From NCBI GenBank assembly GCA_014529385.2, contig CM043966.1:35541239-35605238 (forward strand): a DNA stretch of 64,000 nt. Reading direction: 5' to 3'. Of this stretch, positions 21,875-33,280 are shown one piece after another (positions within the stretch are counted from its first letter, which is position 1; every line of letters begins with the position of its first letter). Position numbers and translations under genes: made by a program. This stretch comes from Adiantum capillus-veneris (lineage: Eukaryota > Streptophyta > Polypodiopsida > Polypodiales > Pteridaceae). Under the pieces are notes generated by a model. It saw nothing but the letters and a program-made list of their open reading frames with translations, did no database searches and was not told where the DNA came from.

Positions 21875-22343
21875 AGAAGAAGAAGAAGAAAAGAGTTTTA
21901 ACGTCGTAGGAAACTATCCCAAGAGAGAGATCGTCTCCTTTCACAAATTCACACTTTTTTTCTAAATCGAATCTGTCCCTAGCTGTCCACAGCGGTGTGG
22001 ACTCCTAGAGGGAGAATGATAAATGAGAGATATATTAGAGAGCGCACATACTTATTGATCGTCAGCTAGCGTAGATGTGACAAGAGCCACCAGGAGGGCA
22101 TGTTTGGGACTGTATGTGAATGTGACCCAGTCACTCAGCAGGACGTTCAGAAGCGGAGATGGCTACTGCCAGTGTCAGTCCATAGCCGCAAATGATCTTT
22201 AATGGAACAGCTTCTGCTCTCTTGTCCGTCGAGCCTTCCTCTGGTTCCAGATTTTGGTGATCCATGAACGATTCCCATTATTTGTCAAGTTGGTAGCACA
22301 AGTTTGGTACGTATGTAGCACCCACTAGAGGGAATGCCAGTAG

Positions 22344-22377
<34 letters not shown>

Positions 22378-22608
22378 AAGCGAGAGAGATCGATCGATCG
22401 ATCTACGACCTTACGATCTGCACAGCGCAGCCTCCTCAGCTTTCAAGCAAGCTTCTAAATCAAAACTCTCTCTAGCACTCCACGTCGGCGTGGACTGCTA
22501 GAGAGAGAGAGAGAGAGAGGGAGAAAGAGAGACATCTGGACAGTTCGGTAGTTTCACGCTCTGTGCGATGTGTTTTGACTTCAAACTTTCAAAGGCAAAT
22601 CATGTATG

Positions 22609-22677
<69 letters not shown>

Positions 22678-22942
22678 GACCCGGTCGCGACTTGCGAGCA
22701 CATGCGACCAATGCTAGACCTTAAACATCAGCTATTGTCCGCACGTGCGGTGGGGAAAGCAGCGATACCAGGAACTAGCCTGTATTTAGCGACAAGCGCA
22801 TGAATGCCAACATCTCTCATAGTGATGCTGCAAGGCTACAAGCTAGTGTGTGAAAGAGACGTCTACACTGTCGCTTTTCAAAAAAAACTAGAAGCAAACC
22901 TCTGTCTAGCTGCCCACGCCGGCGTGGACTGCTAGAGAGAGC
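21431..22942. repeat. Seven foldback hairpins (TCTCTAGC..TCCACGCCGGCGTGGA..GCTAGAGA)
   Basis: Imperfect inverted repeats of 42-58 bp at about 21431-21479, 21521-21574, 21613-21670, 21791-21845, 21971-22015, 22464-22519 and 22901-22942. Each has an outer arm CTCTCTCTAGC, an inner GTCCACGCCGGCGTGGAC-like core and an outer arm GCTAGAGAGAG. Cores vary in compensated fashion (ACGCCGACGT, CAGCGGTGTG, ACGTCGGCGT). Most right arms run on into longer GA tracts. A loose unit (CTCCTTTCA...TCTAAATCAAATC) precedes several copies, so they are diverged tandem units. Confidence 0.85.
21832..22677. repeat. (GA)n microsatellites attached to the hairpins
   Basis: GA tracts at 21832-21875, 22350-22376, 22501-22519 and 22613-22677. 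Several continue directly from a hairpin's right arm. Confidence 0.9.
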
Positions 22943-24600
22943 GATTTGGAAATTTTAATGTTAGAAAAAAGTAAAAATTACCAAAATACCCCTCAAATTT
23001 CAAAAATTCCTAAGATATGCCCAATATTTTGTCATAAATTCCCAAAATGCTCTGCAGATTTTTCAAAATCCCCAAAATACCTCTGGTTGTGAGAGTAATT
23101 TTCTCCAAAAATAAATTTTTTTGTAGCCTTTTATAAGAAGACTGATTGTCTTATATCGTACAAGATGCTAAGACTAGAATTTGAGTTGGTTTTCTAGGCT
23201 TTGGAGATGAATTGCTTTATTATTTTTAGACATAATTACCTTCTTTGCGACGACAAATTACATAATAAGGACTCAAAAACGAATCTCAATTGTCGAAAAG
23301 AAATAAAGATTAGAAAATCTTGAACAATCCAACAAAATTAGATACAAGGGTATTTTGGTAATTTTCACAAATTAGATGGGTATTTTGGTAATTTTCCCTA
23401 GAAAAAAACCAGAGTCCAATGCTGACTTCGCGATTAGATTTTGAGCAAAAAACGGAGAAATTTACACAAGTTTTAGTGTAAATAGCAAAAGCTTCAAATT
23501 TTGACTTAAAAACCCTAGAGAACTTCAAGTTTGCCCTCATTTTCTTAGGTTAGGAAAAATGTATTTTTCTAGCCCTGATCTTATTATGGATAGTGCCCTT
23601 GCTTACATGATCTTATTATGGATAGTGCCTTGCTTAAAGTGTGCACTATGGGGCTATATATGGACTATTGAAATTTGAATGGCTCACAAGAGGAGTGAGT
23701 CTTGAGAGAAGAAGAGGACGTTGACAACAATTGAAGCTTTAAAAAGCCTAACCCTTTCCATGATTGGCCGTCGGGGTTTCCAGTGAACGCTACCTAAATT
23801 AGGCACCTTTATTGTTTCGAGGTTTACTTGTACAGTGTTACTTTATAGTGACTTGAAAGTTCATATTGAATGCTGTATCTAGATTGCGAGGGATTCCTTC
23901 CCAGGGGATAAGAAATGGGTTTGGGGTATTCACAAAGTACATGGGTTTCCCTTATTACTTCTCTTCTTCCAATTCCGACAATTTGGAAGACAAGACAAAA
24001 GTGGAGTCCTCCTGTCATCAGGGCTGGCAAAACGCCAGTAAAGGCTCCACGTCGATAGAAGATTTATCTTTTCCTCCTCCTCCATCATCTTCAGGGACGC
24101 CATTATGGGAAGAGGAGTTAGGAGGGGATACTCATGAAATCAAGAATGACAACCTCCACTCCAGAAGGGGATGAAGTCGTACATGAATTAAGATTCAACT
24201 ACATGTTTCCACCCCTTCTATAGTGGACCAAATATGGGGGAAGACACTAGTTCCAAAAATGAAGGGAACGGTCAAGATACTGGGCCAAGCGATAATGACC
24301 CCAGAGAATAGGAAGCACTGGGGGGAATTTCATGGCTTTGCCCCTTCCTGCTTCCCAAAAAAGAGAATAGCAAGGATGAACCCGAGAATGAAAAAAGGAG
24401 CAACGGTGGGTATTCGAAACGTATTTAGTCCTTTGACAAGCCCTGTGGCGTGAAATCTATCATTAGCCAAACAATTGTTCGGTTTTGTTACTCCAGGCTT
24501 TGCCTTAACAAAAGCTATTGCCCTGTTTGCTATGATGATGGCCTTTTAGATATTATTCGTATCTGAAGGAAATCCAATTTTGATAAATATAGATAACTAA
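22943..24600. other. Interior of element B; weak ORFs only
   Basis: Plus frames 23866-24174 (102 codons) and 24223-24453 (76 codons) have moderately protein-like composition but no motif I recognise. They might be captured gene scraps. The stretch 23400-23570 resembles the interior of element A. Confidence 0.3.
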
Positions 24601-24631
24601 CATTACTTCAGGGTGGCCTGTGCTTTGGTCC

Positions 24632-24708
24632 CCCCCCCACCTAGGTAACATAATGCTAATGCAATAGACTCACAGTCCTAGAATGATGGTTCGACTCCAT
24701 CCCCATGA
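24632..24708 (+). ncRNA. tRNA-like sequence (SINE head or degenerate tRNA)
   Basis: GATGGTTCGACTCCATC (24685-24701) forms a perfect 5-bp T-stem with loop TTCGACT and contains a consensus B box (GGTTCGACTCC). A weaker A-box-like TAGGTAACATAATGC lies upstream. I cannot build a full acceptor stem, so an active tRNA is unlikely. A Pol III-derived SINE fragment is the best reading. Confidence 0.45.
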
Positions 24709-25496
24709 TTTTTTCAAGTAAACCCAATGTGGCATGACGATACATGACAAGGGATCCTAGCTTAGAATGCAATGGATGTATGTGGGTTCCTCCCTAGCTA
24801 CCTACTCCTTTTCGTAGGGATTTGGACACACGAGGAGGAGGGTTTGTTGCCAGCCCTTATTGAAATAGATCTACCACCTACTTGGCAAGAGCTGTTGTCT
24901 TTGCTATATCAATCGGATAAACATGTGAAAAAAAATATTGAATATAATCAAATGACATCACTCAAAAACTTGCAAGGGGCATAGTGGGTAGAAATTGCAA
25001 TGAAAACATGTAGGATACCATCATAATGCTTTTTTGAACAAGCCCATGGTGACAATTCCTAGTTCCGTACCTTGTGACTTCTTGGGTTTGAAATTAGTTT
25101 ATGAGGACCCTCACTCTAGTAGGCTTGTCCCTTGTGTTCTAAACAGGTCTTGCTTCTATGAGCTGCATTATACACACTCATCCCTTTGTCACTACATTCT
25201 GACACAAGAAATATCAGCCACATTAATACTAAGGAAAAGTTCCTAATTGTTCATTATATGAATCCTTTGTTTCCTTTGCGACGTGTTACCATTGCCTATT
25301 TTCAACTTAATGTCCACTTAATATCCACCACCTCTATCTAAGCTTGGATAGAGTGTAAGAACTAAATAAAAACAGCTGTGAATGAATATTGAAATATGTA
25401 GAAGTGCCTTGACTAGTTTGGACTTTTTGAAATAGTACATTGCTAATTTTTGCTCGGTTTAGTTATCGCTCGAAAAAACCTGCTCGGGATTTGGGA

Positions 25497-25500
<4 letters not shown>

Positions 25501-25536
<36 letters not shown>
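25501..25536. repeat. (TC)n tract, right flank of element B
   Basis: A pure TC tract directly after the right terminus GGGATTCC, in the same orientation as 20138-20169. The two may be halves of one pre-insertion microsatellite or a target duplication. Confidence 0.9.
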
Positions 25537-25540
<4 letters not shown>

Positions 25541-26188
25541 CAGGTCAGCGGATTAGATTCCTTTGACTAGCTTGGGTGTTGGTACCACCACAATTGATGG
25601 AGGTTGTGTTTCTTTGTAGACATGATAATAAAATCTCAAAAAAGGATCTTTTCTACAAGTTTCTAGTCTTGGCAATGTTTTGGTCGTTATCTATGTCTAA
25701 TTTGGTGCCATGCAAAAGCTCAAAAACCTCTTAGAAAGCTTCTTAGCGAGGAATGTGAGATATGGCTTTGCATTATGGATTCTAAGATGCCAACTTTTAG
25801 CCCTCTTTTGGGTCCAACTTAATCTTATTTTGATGGAATTTTAGTGGGGGGAAGGAGATACAAAGGGTATGACTGTGGTTTCTTTTTATGGGTGTATAGC
25901 AAAGAGTGGGCTTCATGCACCAAAAAAAGGAGCAATAGCGATATCGCTATTGATCCTTTATTTTTTTGTTGTGTTCTGTGCTTCTCGCACACCTCTTGGG
26001 CCGTCACCTTTGCACGCTGTGTGTCTCGCATGCCTTCTTCGCCATCACCTTCATGACCTAGCTAGTGCACCACCATCTTCTTTGACACCTGCTATACGGC
26101 ACCTGCTCTGCACCACCATTTTCTTGGACACCTGTTCTGCAGCACCTTCGTGAGCTCTACGGCACCTGCTTTGCAATTCCCAAGTAAG

Positions 26189-26190
<2 letters not shown>
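25537..26190. other. No gene recognised
   Basis: Short ORFs on both strands without conserved motifs. A CACCTGCT/CACCATC-rich stretch occurs near 26066-26170. If the LINE once continued here its coding sequence is no longer readable. Confidence 0.5.
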
Positions 26191-26191
<1 letters not shown>

Positions 26192-26241
<50 letters not shown>

Positions 26242-26262
26242 ACACACACACACACACACACA
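26192..26262. repeat. (CT)n(CA)n compound microsatellite
   Basis: CT to about 26235, then CA from 26240. Similar compound tracts end the duplicated units downstream. Confidence 0.95.
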
Positions 26263-26284
26263 GTTGGGGTCTCACATGGGGATG

Positions 26285-26483
26285 CGCTTGAAAAACCATG
26301 GGGTTGGATGTTGGCCCACCCGCTTTGAGGGCATGAGCTCAATGACCTGAATCTACGGAAGAGACATACACCTCGCACAGCATGTGACAGACTTCCCCCT
26401 CCACGATCACAAAAAGCTCTAAACATTGCACCGAAGTGAGCGGCATAGAGAGGTCACACATCAGCTACCTGTCATCCTTTCTT

Positions 26484-26528
<45 letters not shown>

Positions 26529-26714
26529 GCTTGAAAAACCATGGGGCTGGATGTTGGCCCACCCGCTTTGAGGGCATGAGCTCAATGACTTGAAGCTACA
26601 GAAGAGACATACACATCGCACAGCATGTGGCAGACTTCCCCCTCCACGATCACAAAAAGCTCTAAACATTACACCGGAGTGATGCATAGAGAGGTCACAC
26701 ATCAGCTACCTGTC

Positions 26715-26782
<68 letters not shown>
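26285..26782. repeat. Tandem duplication (~243 bp), each copy ending in (CT)n
   Basis: Copy 1 starts near 26285 (CGCTTGAAAAACCATGGGG), copy 2 near 26528 with the same start. They share about 190 bp including CATGTG(A/G)CAGACTTCCCC and GAGGTCACACATCAGC. Each copy ends in a CT tract (26489-26526; 26716-26750, the latter followed by CA to 26782). No protein similarity seen. Confidence 0.9.
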
Positions 26783-26785
<3 letters not shown>

Positions 26786-27377
26786 ACTTGGGAGTCAAAC
26801 AGAAAATTTCATCTGCTATGAGCACCATAACCGGAGCTTCAAGAACAGATACCTGCCTTTGCAGAAACACTGTAAGCCTTCCCTCGAGCGTGGCGGCGGT
26901 CGGCTAGAGGAAACCTATAAAACTCCTCTCTCCACTTATTTTCTCTCTTTCTCACTATACTGCATTCACGAGCTATGAAAGCGAGCTATGGAGAGCCAAG
27001 AGAAAACTTGCAAAATTATGCTCGAGGTGATGGCACTGGGGGGCAAGCGAGACGCCCTCGGCCTGGAAGGGCTTCAATTTTTTCAAGTCCCCTAAAATGA
27101 AAAGAGACCAGTACCACACACAAATGTCGCATGAAACTTGAAAAGTTCATTGAAGGTCAAGTCATGTTGCCTAATAGACGATGGATGCCTCCGGGGTAAA
27201 ACCCCCAGTTTTAAAACCTTTAAGCTGGTGCTGGACAATCTTGAACATGCAAGCAACAAATATAGTTCTGATGAGTGCTACAAATGTCGGACAATGGGCC
27301 GAAGTTGGAAAATAAAAATCAGATGTTGTGGTGCTGCGTAGGAATTAGAACAACCAAGGGCCAATTTAAGTTTCTTT

Positions 27378-27452
27378 ACCCACCAGATTTGAACTCAAAT
27401 CCTGAAATTGGCGTGAACACACGTCAACTGCCTTAACCATTAAGCCCACAAC
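27378..27452 (-). ncRNA. tRNA-like sequence on the minus strand
   Basis: On the minus strand GGGCTTAATGGTTAAGGC matches an A-box/D-arm and GAGTTCAAATC matches a B box at tRNA-like spacing. The acceptor ends do not pair, so it is a decayed tRNA or SINE head. Confidence 0.45.
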
Positions 27453-27528
27453 CATTGGTGCTAAAACTGGGGTATGGTAAATCTATAAAGTGGAACCTAT
27501 CCCAACTTGATCTATCCCCTCTCTAGAG

Positions 27529-27537
27529 TATAAAAAG
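27529..27537 (+). promoter_or_regulatory. Candidate TATA box (TATAAAAAG)
   Basis: It lies about 520 bp before the first ATG (28054) of the spliced gene, followed by a pyrimidine-rich leader (27600-27932). The leader ends in a CT tract and what looks like a 5'-UTR intron with acceptor TTTCTTGCAG (28046). Pyrimidine-rich leaders are common in plant promoters. Confidence 0.4.
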
Positions 27538-27875
27538 AGGAGTAAAGATTTAGAGGACCATTTGATGTTGTTGCTACAAAGCGGTATGGTCCTCCCTTCT
27601 TTCCTCATCCTCCCTCTCTACCCCCTTCCTTCTCACCCTCTCCTCCCCTCTTAGCTATCCTCTCTTTATCCCTCATCCCCTCTACCTCTCTCCTTTTCCC
27701 TCCTCATGTATCCCTCCCACCAATTTTCTTCTCTCTCCTCCCTTCTTTCTTCCTCTTCCTGTCCCTCACCTTCCCTCCTAGTCTTCTATCTCCATCCCTG
27801 TCCTCTCCGTCGGCCATCCTCCCTCTCCCTCTCTCTCTGTCTCTCCCTCTCTCCATCCCTGTCCTCTCCGTCGGC

Positions 27876-27880
<5 letters not shown>

Positions 27881-27932
<52 letters not shown>
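27881..27932. repeat. (CT)n tract in the putative 5' leader
   Basis: A CT microsatellite preceded by a duplicated CCATCCCTGTCCTCTCCG segment. Confidence 0.9.
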
Positions 27933-27935
<3 letters not shown>

Positions 27936-30900
27936 TTTCATCTGTGAAAATGAAACTTGTGTGAGTATCAAGAAGAACATCAGAACCTAAGGGAAGTAGT
28001 TTGTAATAGTATTGAGATTTATAGATTTCATTTCAATTTCTTGCAGGAAACAGATGGCTACGAAAAATTTGTCTTTTAGCAAGAATGAGCACGTGGTGCT
28101 CTTAAGCAAGGGCAAGGAAGTTGGGAAAGGAATTGTGATACAGACTCTACCCCACAAAAATCTACATGGAAGAGAGTTTCCTAGAGGCAGATTGGGAGTA
28201 GCCGTCCAATCGGCATCAGCTCCCGGTCTCATGTCGCCAATGTGCACCTTAGGTGCAGCAATGGGTACAGTTGTGGCGTGGTCGATAAGAGAATTGGTAA
28301 TGAGACCTCTTAATTTTATTCAATCTTACATGCTCTCTTTTGCAAGCAACATCTAACATTTTTTTTCCATGCAAAAGGAGAATGAAATGTATCCTCTGGA
28401 GGCAAAGGTTCAATACATGTCACTCCACGAGCCACTAGCATAGCATCGGGTGCTCCACCCAGACCAAGTTTTTCAAAGCCTCCTCCAAAGACTCTTGCTG
28501 CAGAGGTAAGCAACTAGAGTTTCGTGCACCATTTACTCATGAAATTAATCGTTGTTTGCCAGTAACCTAGGCTAATAATTATTTGCCTATGGCTAAGTAG
28601 TCGACGGGTGTCAAGAAAAGAAGTGCAGAGCAAGCAAGTGAAGTTTTTGAAAGCAAGCGGGTCACACGAGCACAGAAATTAAAGGACCCTAGCTCGGAGC
28701 CCCCCAAAAGGGTAGAATTTCTTTGAAAAAGGATGCGGCTAGCACAACCAAAGAAGTCACCAAAGCGAAAGGAGTGGAGAAGCCAGTGAAAGCCAGTGCA
28801 GAGGGAACTACACTATCCGAGGTACCAGTACCATCAAAGGACCAGGTCCCTATAGCAAACTACTCAAGTGAAGAAGATGACAAAAGAGAGGATGCGGGGG
28901 ATGAAGATCACGGTCTTTTTACTATTACCGAGAAATCCACGGCGGTGAAATGGGATTTGCTCGATGACACTTTGCACTGCCTTCAGGTTGGTAATTTCTA
29001 ACATGGTATGCTCATCTAACATTCCTGACACAAACTACAAGATTGAAAACTTTTCAAGTACGGTTATACAGGATGCTCGCAAGGCACCACTACCACCAGT
29101 GCCATTGTGCTGCTTGTTGCCACATCCAGCGGTACAGCTAGTGCAAGATTGGGTGAACAATCTAGCATTGGAGTTCTCTAGAAATGTATATGTTCCACAT
29201 CGTGCCAGGTTCATGCTTTCAATAAGGACTCCAGATCTAGATCCAGTAGAAGTTAGTCATGCAATTCGAAAAACCTGGGATCCAATCTGGATGCGACTTA
29301 ATGAGGATTTTGACAAACAATTGCATAAATTTGGATGAGGGGACGTGAAAGGAAAAAATTTGTACACATGGGATGGGAATCACCATCTTCGGGCATGGAA
29401 TGCACAAATTGATACAGGTACATTACTTTTTACACTATTGTTTTTGACTCAATATCAAGATGGGATGAATTTTGTGAAACTATGCAAGATGATTTTGCTA
29501 TGCAGCTCACAAAGAGGAGCCTAAGTAGCATTGCTGTGTGGAAGCCTGCATGGTTAAGGTCACTAAAGAGAACGAGGGAGAAGTTCTCACTATGGTGGCA
29601 TGCTTGAATTGGTAAGCTTAGCTATAACATAATTAACGCATCCTAGTCGAATCTATAAGCTTAGCTATAGCATGATTATTGCTTCCTAGTCATTAAGTTT
29701 ATCTATAGCATGATTATCTCTTCCTAGTCTTGTAACGGTGTAAGTTTTGTTGGCACAGGATTAATGACAAAGGCTACGTAAAAACTTCCTTCATAGTTAT
29801 GCTATGTATGGTAAGAGCAATGGGCACAGCCAACATGGATACATTGCTTAAGGGTTTGGAGGAAGATGTTCCAGGCTGGTTGCAACGAGAATTAGATGCT
29901 GAAATGAATAAGCATGGGGGATTGTGGAAACACTGGTACAAGGTTCCTCTTATTGTGCTATCCCAACTTCTACATCCGATAAGTTTCATTGTCCTTTAGG
30001 TTATTCTCACCATGATAATGTAGGGGATCAAACAAAGAATGAACTAATGTCATGAGTCAAGCAAAGTATACAAAGGCTTTGTAACCTGTGAGTAATAAGT
30101 GAAATGAGCTCTCAACGGAGGAGTTCACTACCCATTACCTCAACACATTCTATAAGGCTGAAAAGAAAAGCCAATAAAATATGCAACGGGCATCCGCAAT
30201 TGCGGATCCAAACTTAGGAGAAGAGTGGTGGAGGTAAGACTAATAAGGATTCCTTTCAAAGGGAGTTAAGTTTACATTCATGTGGTGCTTAAAAAAATTT
30301 AACATTTCTTTCTAGATTGCTTATGGACATAGATTGGAGCAGGAGACCAAAGTGGTTGACAAATGATCGAATATATAGTCTTGCATGCACCGACCTACCG
30401 GTCGATGACCACTCCGTGTTTCGCACTTGGTTATGTCGACAGACATGGTGGAATCGACTTGTGAACGAGGCTACGAGACAGTATGCTTTGCTGAAGAGAC
30501 CGTGTCGTCTCCCCAAAAACGACACCCTTGTGACAACTATACGGGAGTGGAAATCGAGGTACAGTGGCACATTGTATGAAGTGGAGTGCGAGAGATTGAA
30601 AGGTGGACTCAAAGCTAACAAGCAAAAACAGAAGGAGGGTACTAACATGGCCGCCAAACGGGCATTTTACAGGTATGTAATCTTTTCCTAATCGATTCCT
30701 AAACCCGAAAAAATTTGGGTGGTTGACAATAAGTATATTTTGGCAAACATATACTAGATGGGTGCGGAACATGGGTTGGACAGATAGAGTTCCAATTACA
30801 AAAGAGTGGCTCAATGTGAAGCACACTGCATGCATGCATACGGAAGAACAATGTGCAACATTGTGGCCAAAAAAAGTGTATGTTGAGTGTCCTCTTTTCA

Positions 30901-31549
30901 TTGACTTTGCAAAGGACACATTCCCCCCAATGAGTAGGAGCAGTTCAGGGAGGCAGAGACCGGCAGAGTTAAAAGATAGCAAGAAGAGGTAAAAGCATAC
31001 AAAGACATAGTTAACCATTTTCAAGTCATGTGATGATTTAACTCCAACCCGTGAAATTAATTTTGCCAGGGTAAGAACGTATGTTCCCTAAAAGGAAAAT
31101 GTGTTGTGATTGAGGAGACACATAAAGAAGAAGAAGAGGAGGAGGATCGTGAACCAAGGCTCAGCAATGGTGAATGGCCTTCGGAGTTTTAGGATGATGA
31201 AAACAAAAGTGATGTGCCGACTTCTCCAACTGCTAAACCTACAAGAGCCCCACAATCTACCCAAGCAAGTTTTTGCACACCCTTATTGTTGCTTGAATGG
31301 AAAGGTTGTACTAATAGATAGTATAATTTAAATGCTCTCCACAAGGGAGCAGCGCGAAGAAGGATAAAGGTCAAGTAATGGACATAGATACTCTGATGCC
31401 TCCAAACAAGGTTAGTACATCAAGTCCTAAAGCAAGTCAAGAGGGTTTTAGCTATTGATCCTATGGGAGCAACTGGTGACGAGACGGGCAAGGGAGATGT
31501 AGGTGCCCTACTCACAAATATTGTTATAGTAGCTAGGTGAAGCTTTCGG

Positions 31550-32340
31550 GTGCGAGGCGGGACAACAAATGCAGGTTGCGATGCAATATTTTGTCATCTA
31601 CCAACCAACACAAGCATCGTCGGGATAGGATTACCTAGTATCCCCAAATGGAACCATTTCAAACTCAATCAAATCCAGAAGGTCTTTGGTATTGCCATGA
31701 AGTATCTTGATGAGAAGGGAAATCTGGTGTTGTTATGTCGTCAAGAACATGCATGGGCATTAGCGAGCTTAGCAAATCAAAATGGGTACTATCTTGACCA
31801 TACAACTATCGTCTTGTGTACTACTCCATTCAGTCTTCATAGTGGTGTTGCGGTAGGTAAAACTACGTGCTTGCTTTGGAAAATTAGTTTGTGATAGAGT
31901 GTGTCCTCATTATGAGTCTTAAGTCCCACAGATGTGATGCTTGGAAATCGTTGTATTCCGCAAAATTGGTGCCTACAGATTGAATCGAAAGCTTGATTCA
32001 GATGTTCTCTGTGATTACTACAACGCCAGTCATTGGCAACTCAAAACGGATGGCTCTCCTTGGCGAGGTATGCCGTGAGTTTTCAACAAGTTCACCTCCA
32101 TTGTATTTGCTTATCTAATTTCCAGACATGCATTTAGAATGATGATATCTCTGCAGGGGGCATGGAGAGAAGTCCAACTTTACACGAGAAGCTACTCTCT
32201 TTCTATACAGAGGAGGGTAATGTAGTATTACAAATGTATGCTGGTTGCAGTCTTCTTGCACGTCTGGGGCTGCGAATGGGTCGACATGTACTATTGCTAG
32301 ATAGAGAAGAGTCAATGGAAGAATTGCAACATCTATGTAA
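31550..32340 (+). pseudogene. Beta-class amino-methyltransferase-like region (motif IV, X, I order)
   Basis: The exon at 31550 has CDAIFCHLPTNTSI followed by YLDEKGNLVLLCRQEHAWAL, laid out like motif IV (normally D/N-P-P-Y/F) and the following strands of N4/N6 methyltransferases. After two introns comes ERSPTLHEKLLSFYTEEGN, matching motif X, then VVLQMYAGCSLLARLGLRMG, matching motif I (normally DPFAGSGTT). Both key motifs are degenerate: HLPT replaces DPPY and YAGCS replaces FAGSG. A catalytically dead methyltransferase-like fold is therefore more likely than an active enzyme. The assignment rests on pattern and order only. Confidence 0.4.
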
Positions 32341-32459
32341 TGGTAAGTGTCTTTCTTCCTTGAGTAGTGTGAAATGGGAATTATGTATCCCTCCTAATAT
32401 GATGCTGAGTAAGATTTGTTTGGTAATTGATCTTCGTGAAGGCACAAACACACTTCCTT

Positions 32460-33075
32460 CTTGCCATGCCAAAAGGAAACTCATAGTGTTCGATGTTAAC
32501 GGTGTCCTATTGAAACGGTGGCGGTGGGAAAGTGCTCCTTCACACACTGCAAATATTCTTAATGTAGGGCGAATGGGTGTGTCATTGCGACCTGGGATAT
32601 TGCTATTGCTGAGGGTGATGTTTCAACTATTCGATGTAGGGGTTTGGAGCTCCATGCAACAGCAAAATCTCACCCCCATTATCAATTTAATTAAGGGTAA
32701 ATACAAAGAGGCTGGGTATGGTGAGACATTTTTCAAGTTTTGCCTGCATCAAGGACACTATGAAGAGAGGCACTGCGAAAACAAGCATCCAAAATTCAAT
32801 TTGGTGTTTGTGAAGAACTTTAGATTTGAATTGGTAGCCTCATACATCATGGACTCTCTGGACACCATTCTAGTAGATGACAATCCTGAGAAGGCAATCG
32901 AAAGCCCACGACATACGCTTGTCACAGTAAGGAGTTTTACGATGGAGAGAGCAACGACAATGTGCTCCTCATGAATTTACTCCCATATCTAGAAGTTCTT
33001 CATGCATATCTTGGGTTAGCATCGGATTATATCAAGAACACGCCTTTCAAACAGGGTACACAATGTGTGTCATAG
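32460..33075 (+). pseudogene. FCP1-like (HAD/NIF) phosphatase domain
   Basis: KLIVFDVNGVLL (near 32485-32510) is HAD motif I of the plant FCP1-like type with Asn at the second acidic position. FDVGVWSSMQQQN (near 32630) is motif II. TILVDDNPEKAIESPRHT (near 32865) is motif IV. A one-base shift near 32935 moves the frame, after which the family-like tail (LLPYLEVLHAYLGLASDYI) runs to a stop at about 33075. The family acts on phosphoproteins such as the RNA polymerase II tail. The domain shares one exon frame with the methyltransferase-like motif I, implying a fused protein. The start of the family domain is well preserved. Confidence 0.7.
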
Positions 33076-33280
33076 GATTCATTTAATAGGTGATTGGTTT
33101 CAAATACTGTCTTCTACGACTTCTTAGTAAACTTTCAGTATTAATGTAGTCTTTGCTAAGAGCATTGTCCCTAACCAAAATTTGATTGTAGTTTCTACAG
33201 CGCATGGTGGGGAAGTTGAGCACACGACAGAGGCGACACATGGTCTTGGAGGAGATGCGGTCATGGCACATCCTAAAATG

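Larger units (their letters stand above)
20170..25500. mobile_element. Element B: DNA-transposon-like unit with CGAGC-rich terminal inverted repeats
   Basis: The left end starts GTCTTACCAAACACCGAGC and carries spaced CCGAGCA/GCGAGCA motifs. The reverse complement of the right end starts GGAATCCCAAATCCCGAGC and carries CGAGCGA/CCGAGCA at the same spacing over ~55 bp. Element A (48994-51439) has the same two termini. Interiors also match in part (around 23400-23570 versus 49625-49860). It sits between two (CT)n tracts in the same orientation, so it probably inserted into a CT microsatellite. No transposase is visible inside, so it is non-autonomous. Superfamily unassigned. Confidence 0.7.
28047..33075 (+). 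pseudogene. Multi-exon gene: transposon-associated N-terminus, methyltransferase-like and FCP1-like domains
   Basis: Canonical GT-AG junctions suggest exons 28047-28296, 28378-28505, 28601-28986, 29072-29417, 29506-29611, 29759-29935, 30316-30672, 30758-30988, about 31070-31330, about 31550-31852, 31932-32067 and 32157-33075. The start ATG is 28054. Exon 1 has HVVLLSKGKEVGKGIVIQ and AMGTVVAWS, resembling the domain seen in plant En/Spm-associated proteins (usually ending VAWP). Exon 2-3 is basic and disordered (SKRVTRAQKLKD, nuclear-localisation-like) and then acidic. Exon 4 has VPHRARFMLSIRTPDLDP and YTWDGNHHLRAWN. The end is described separately. Frame breaks in exon 2, near 28720, a TAG near 29526 and a shift near 32935 indicate a decayed copy, unless they are sequence errors. 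Confidence 0.6.

Noticed and set aside
24632-24708. Functional tRNA gene
   Set aside because: Good T-arm but no acceptor stem or clear anticodon arm; the same applies to 27378-27452 and, less strongly, 49336-49410.
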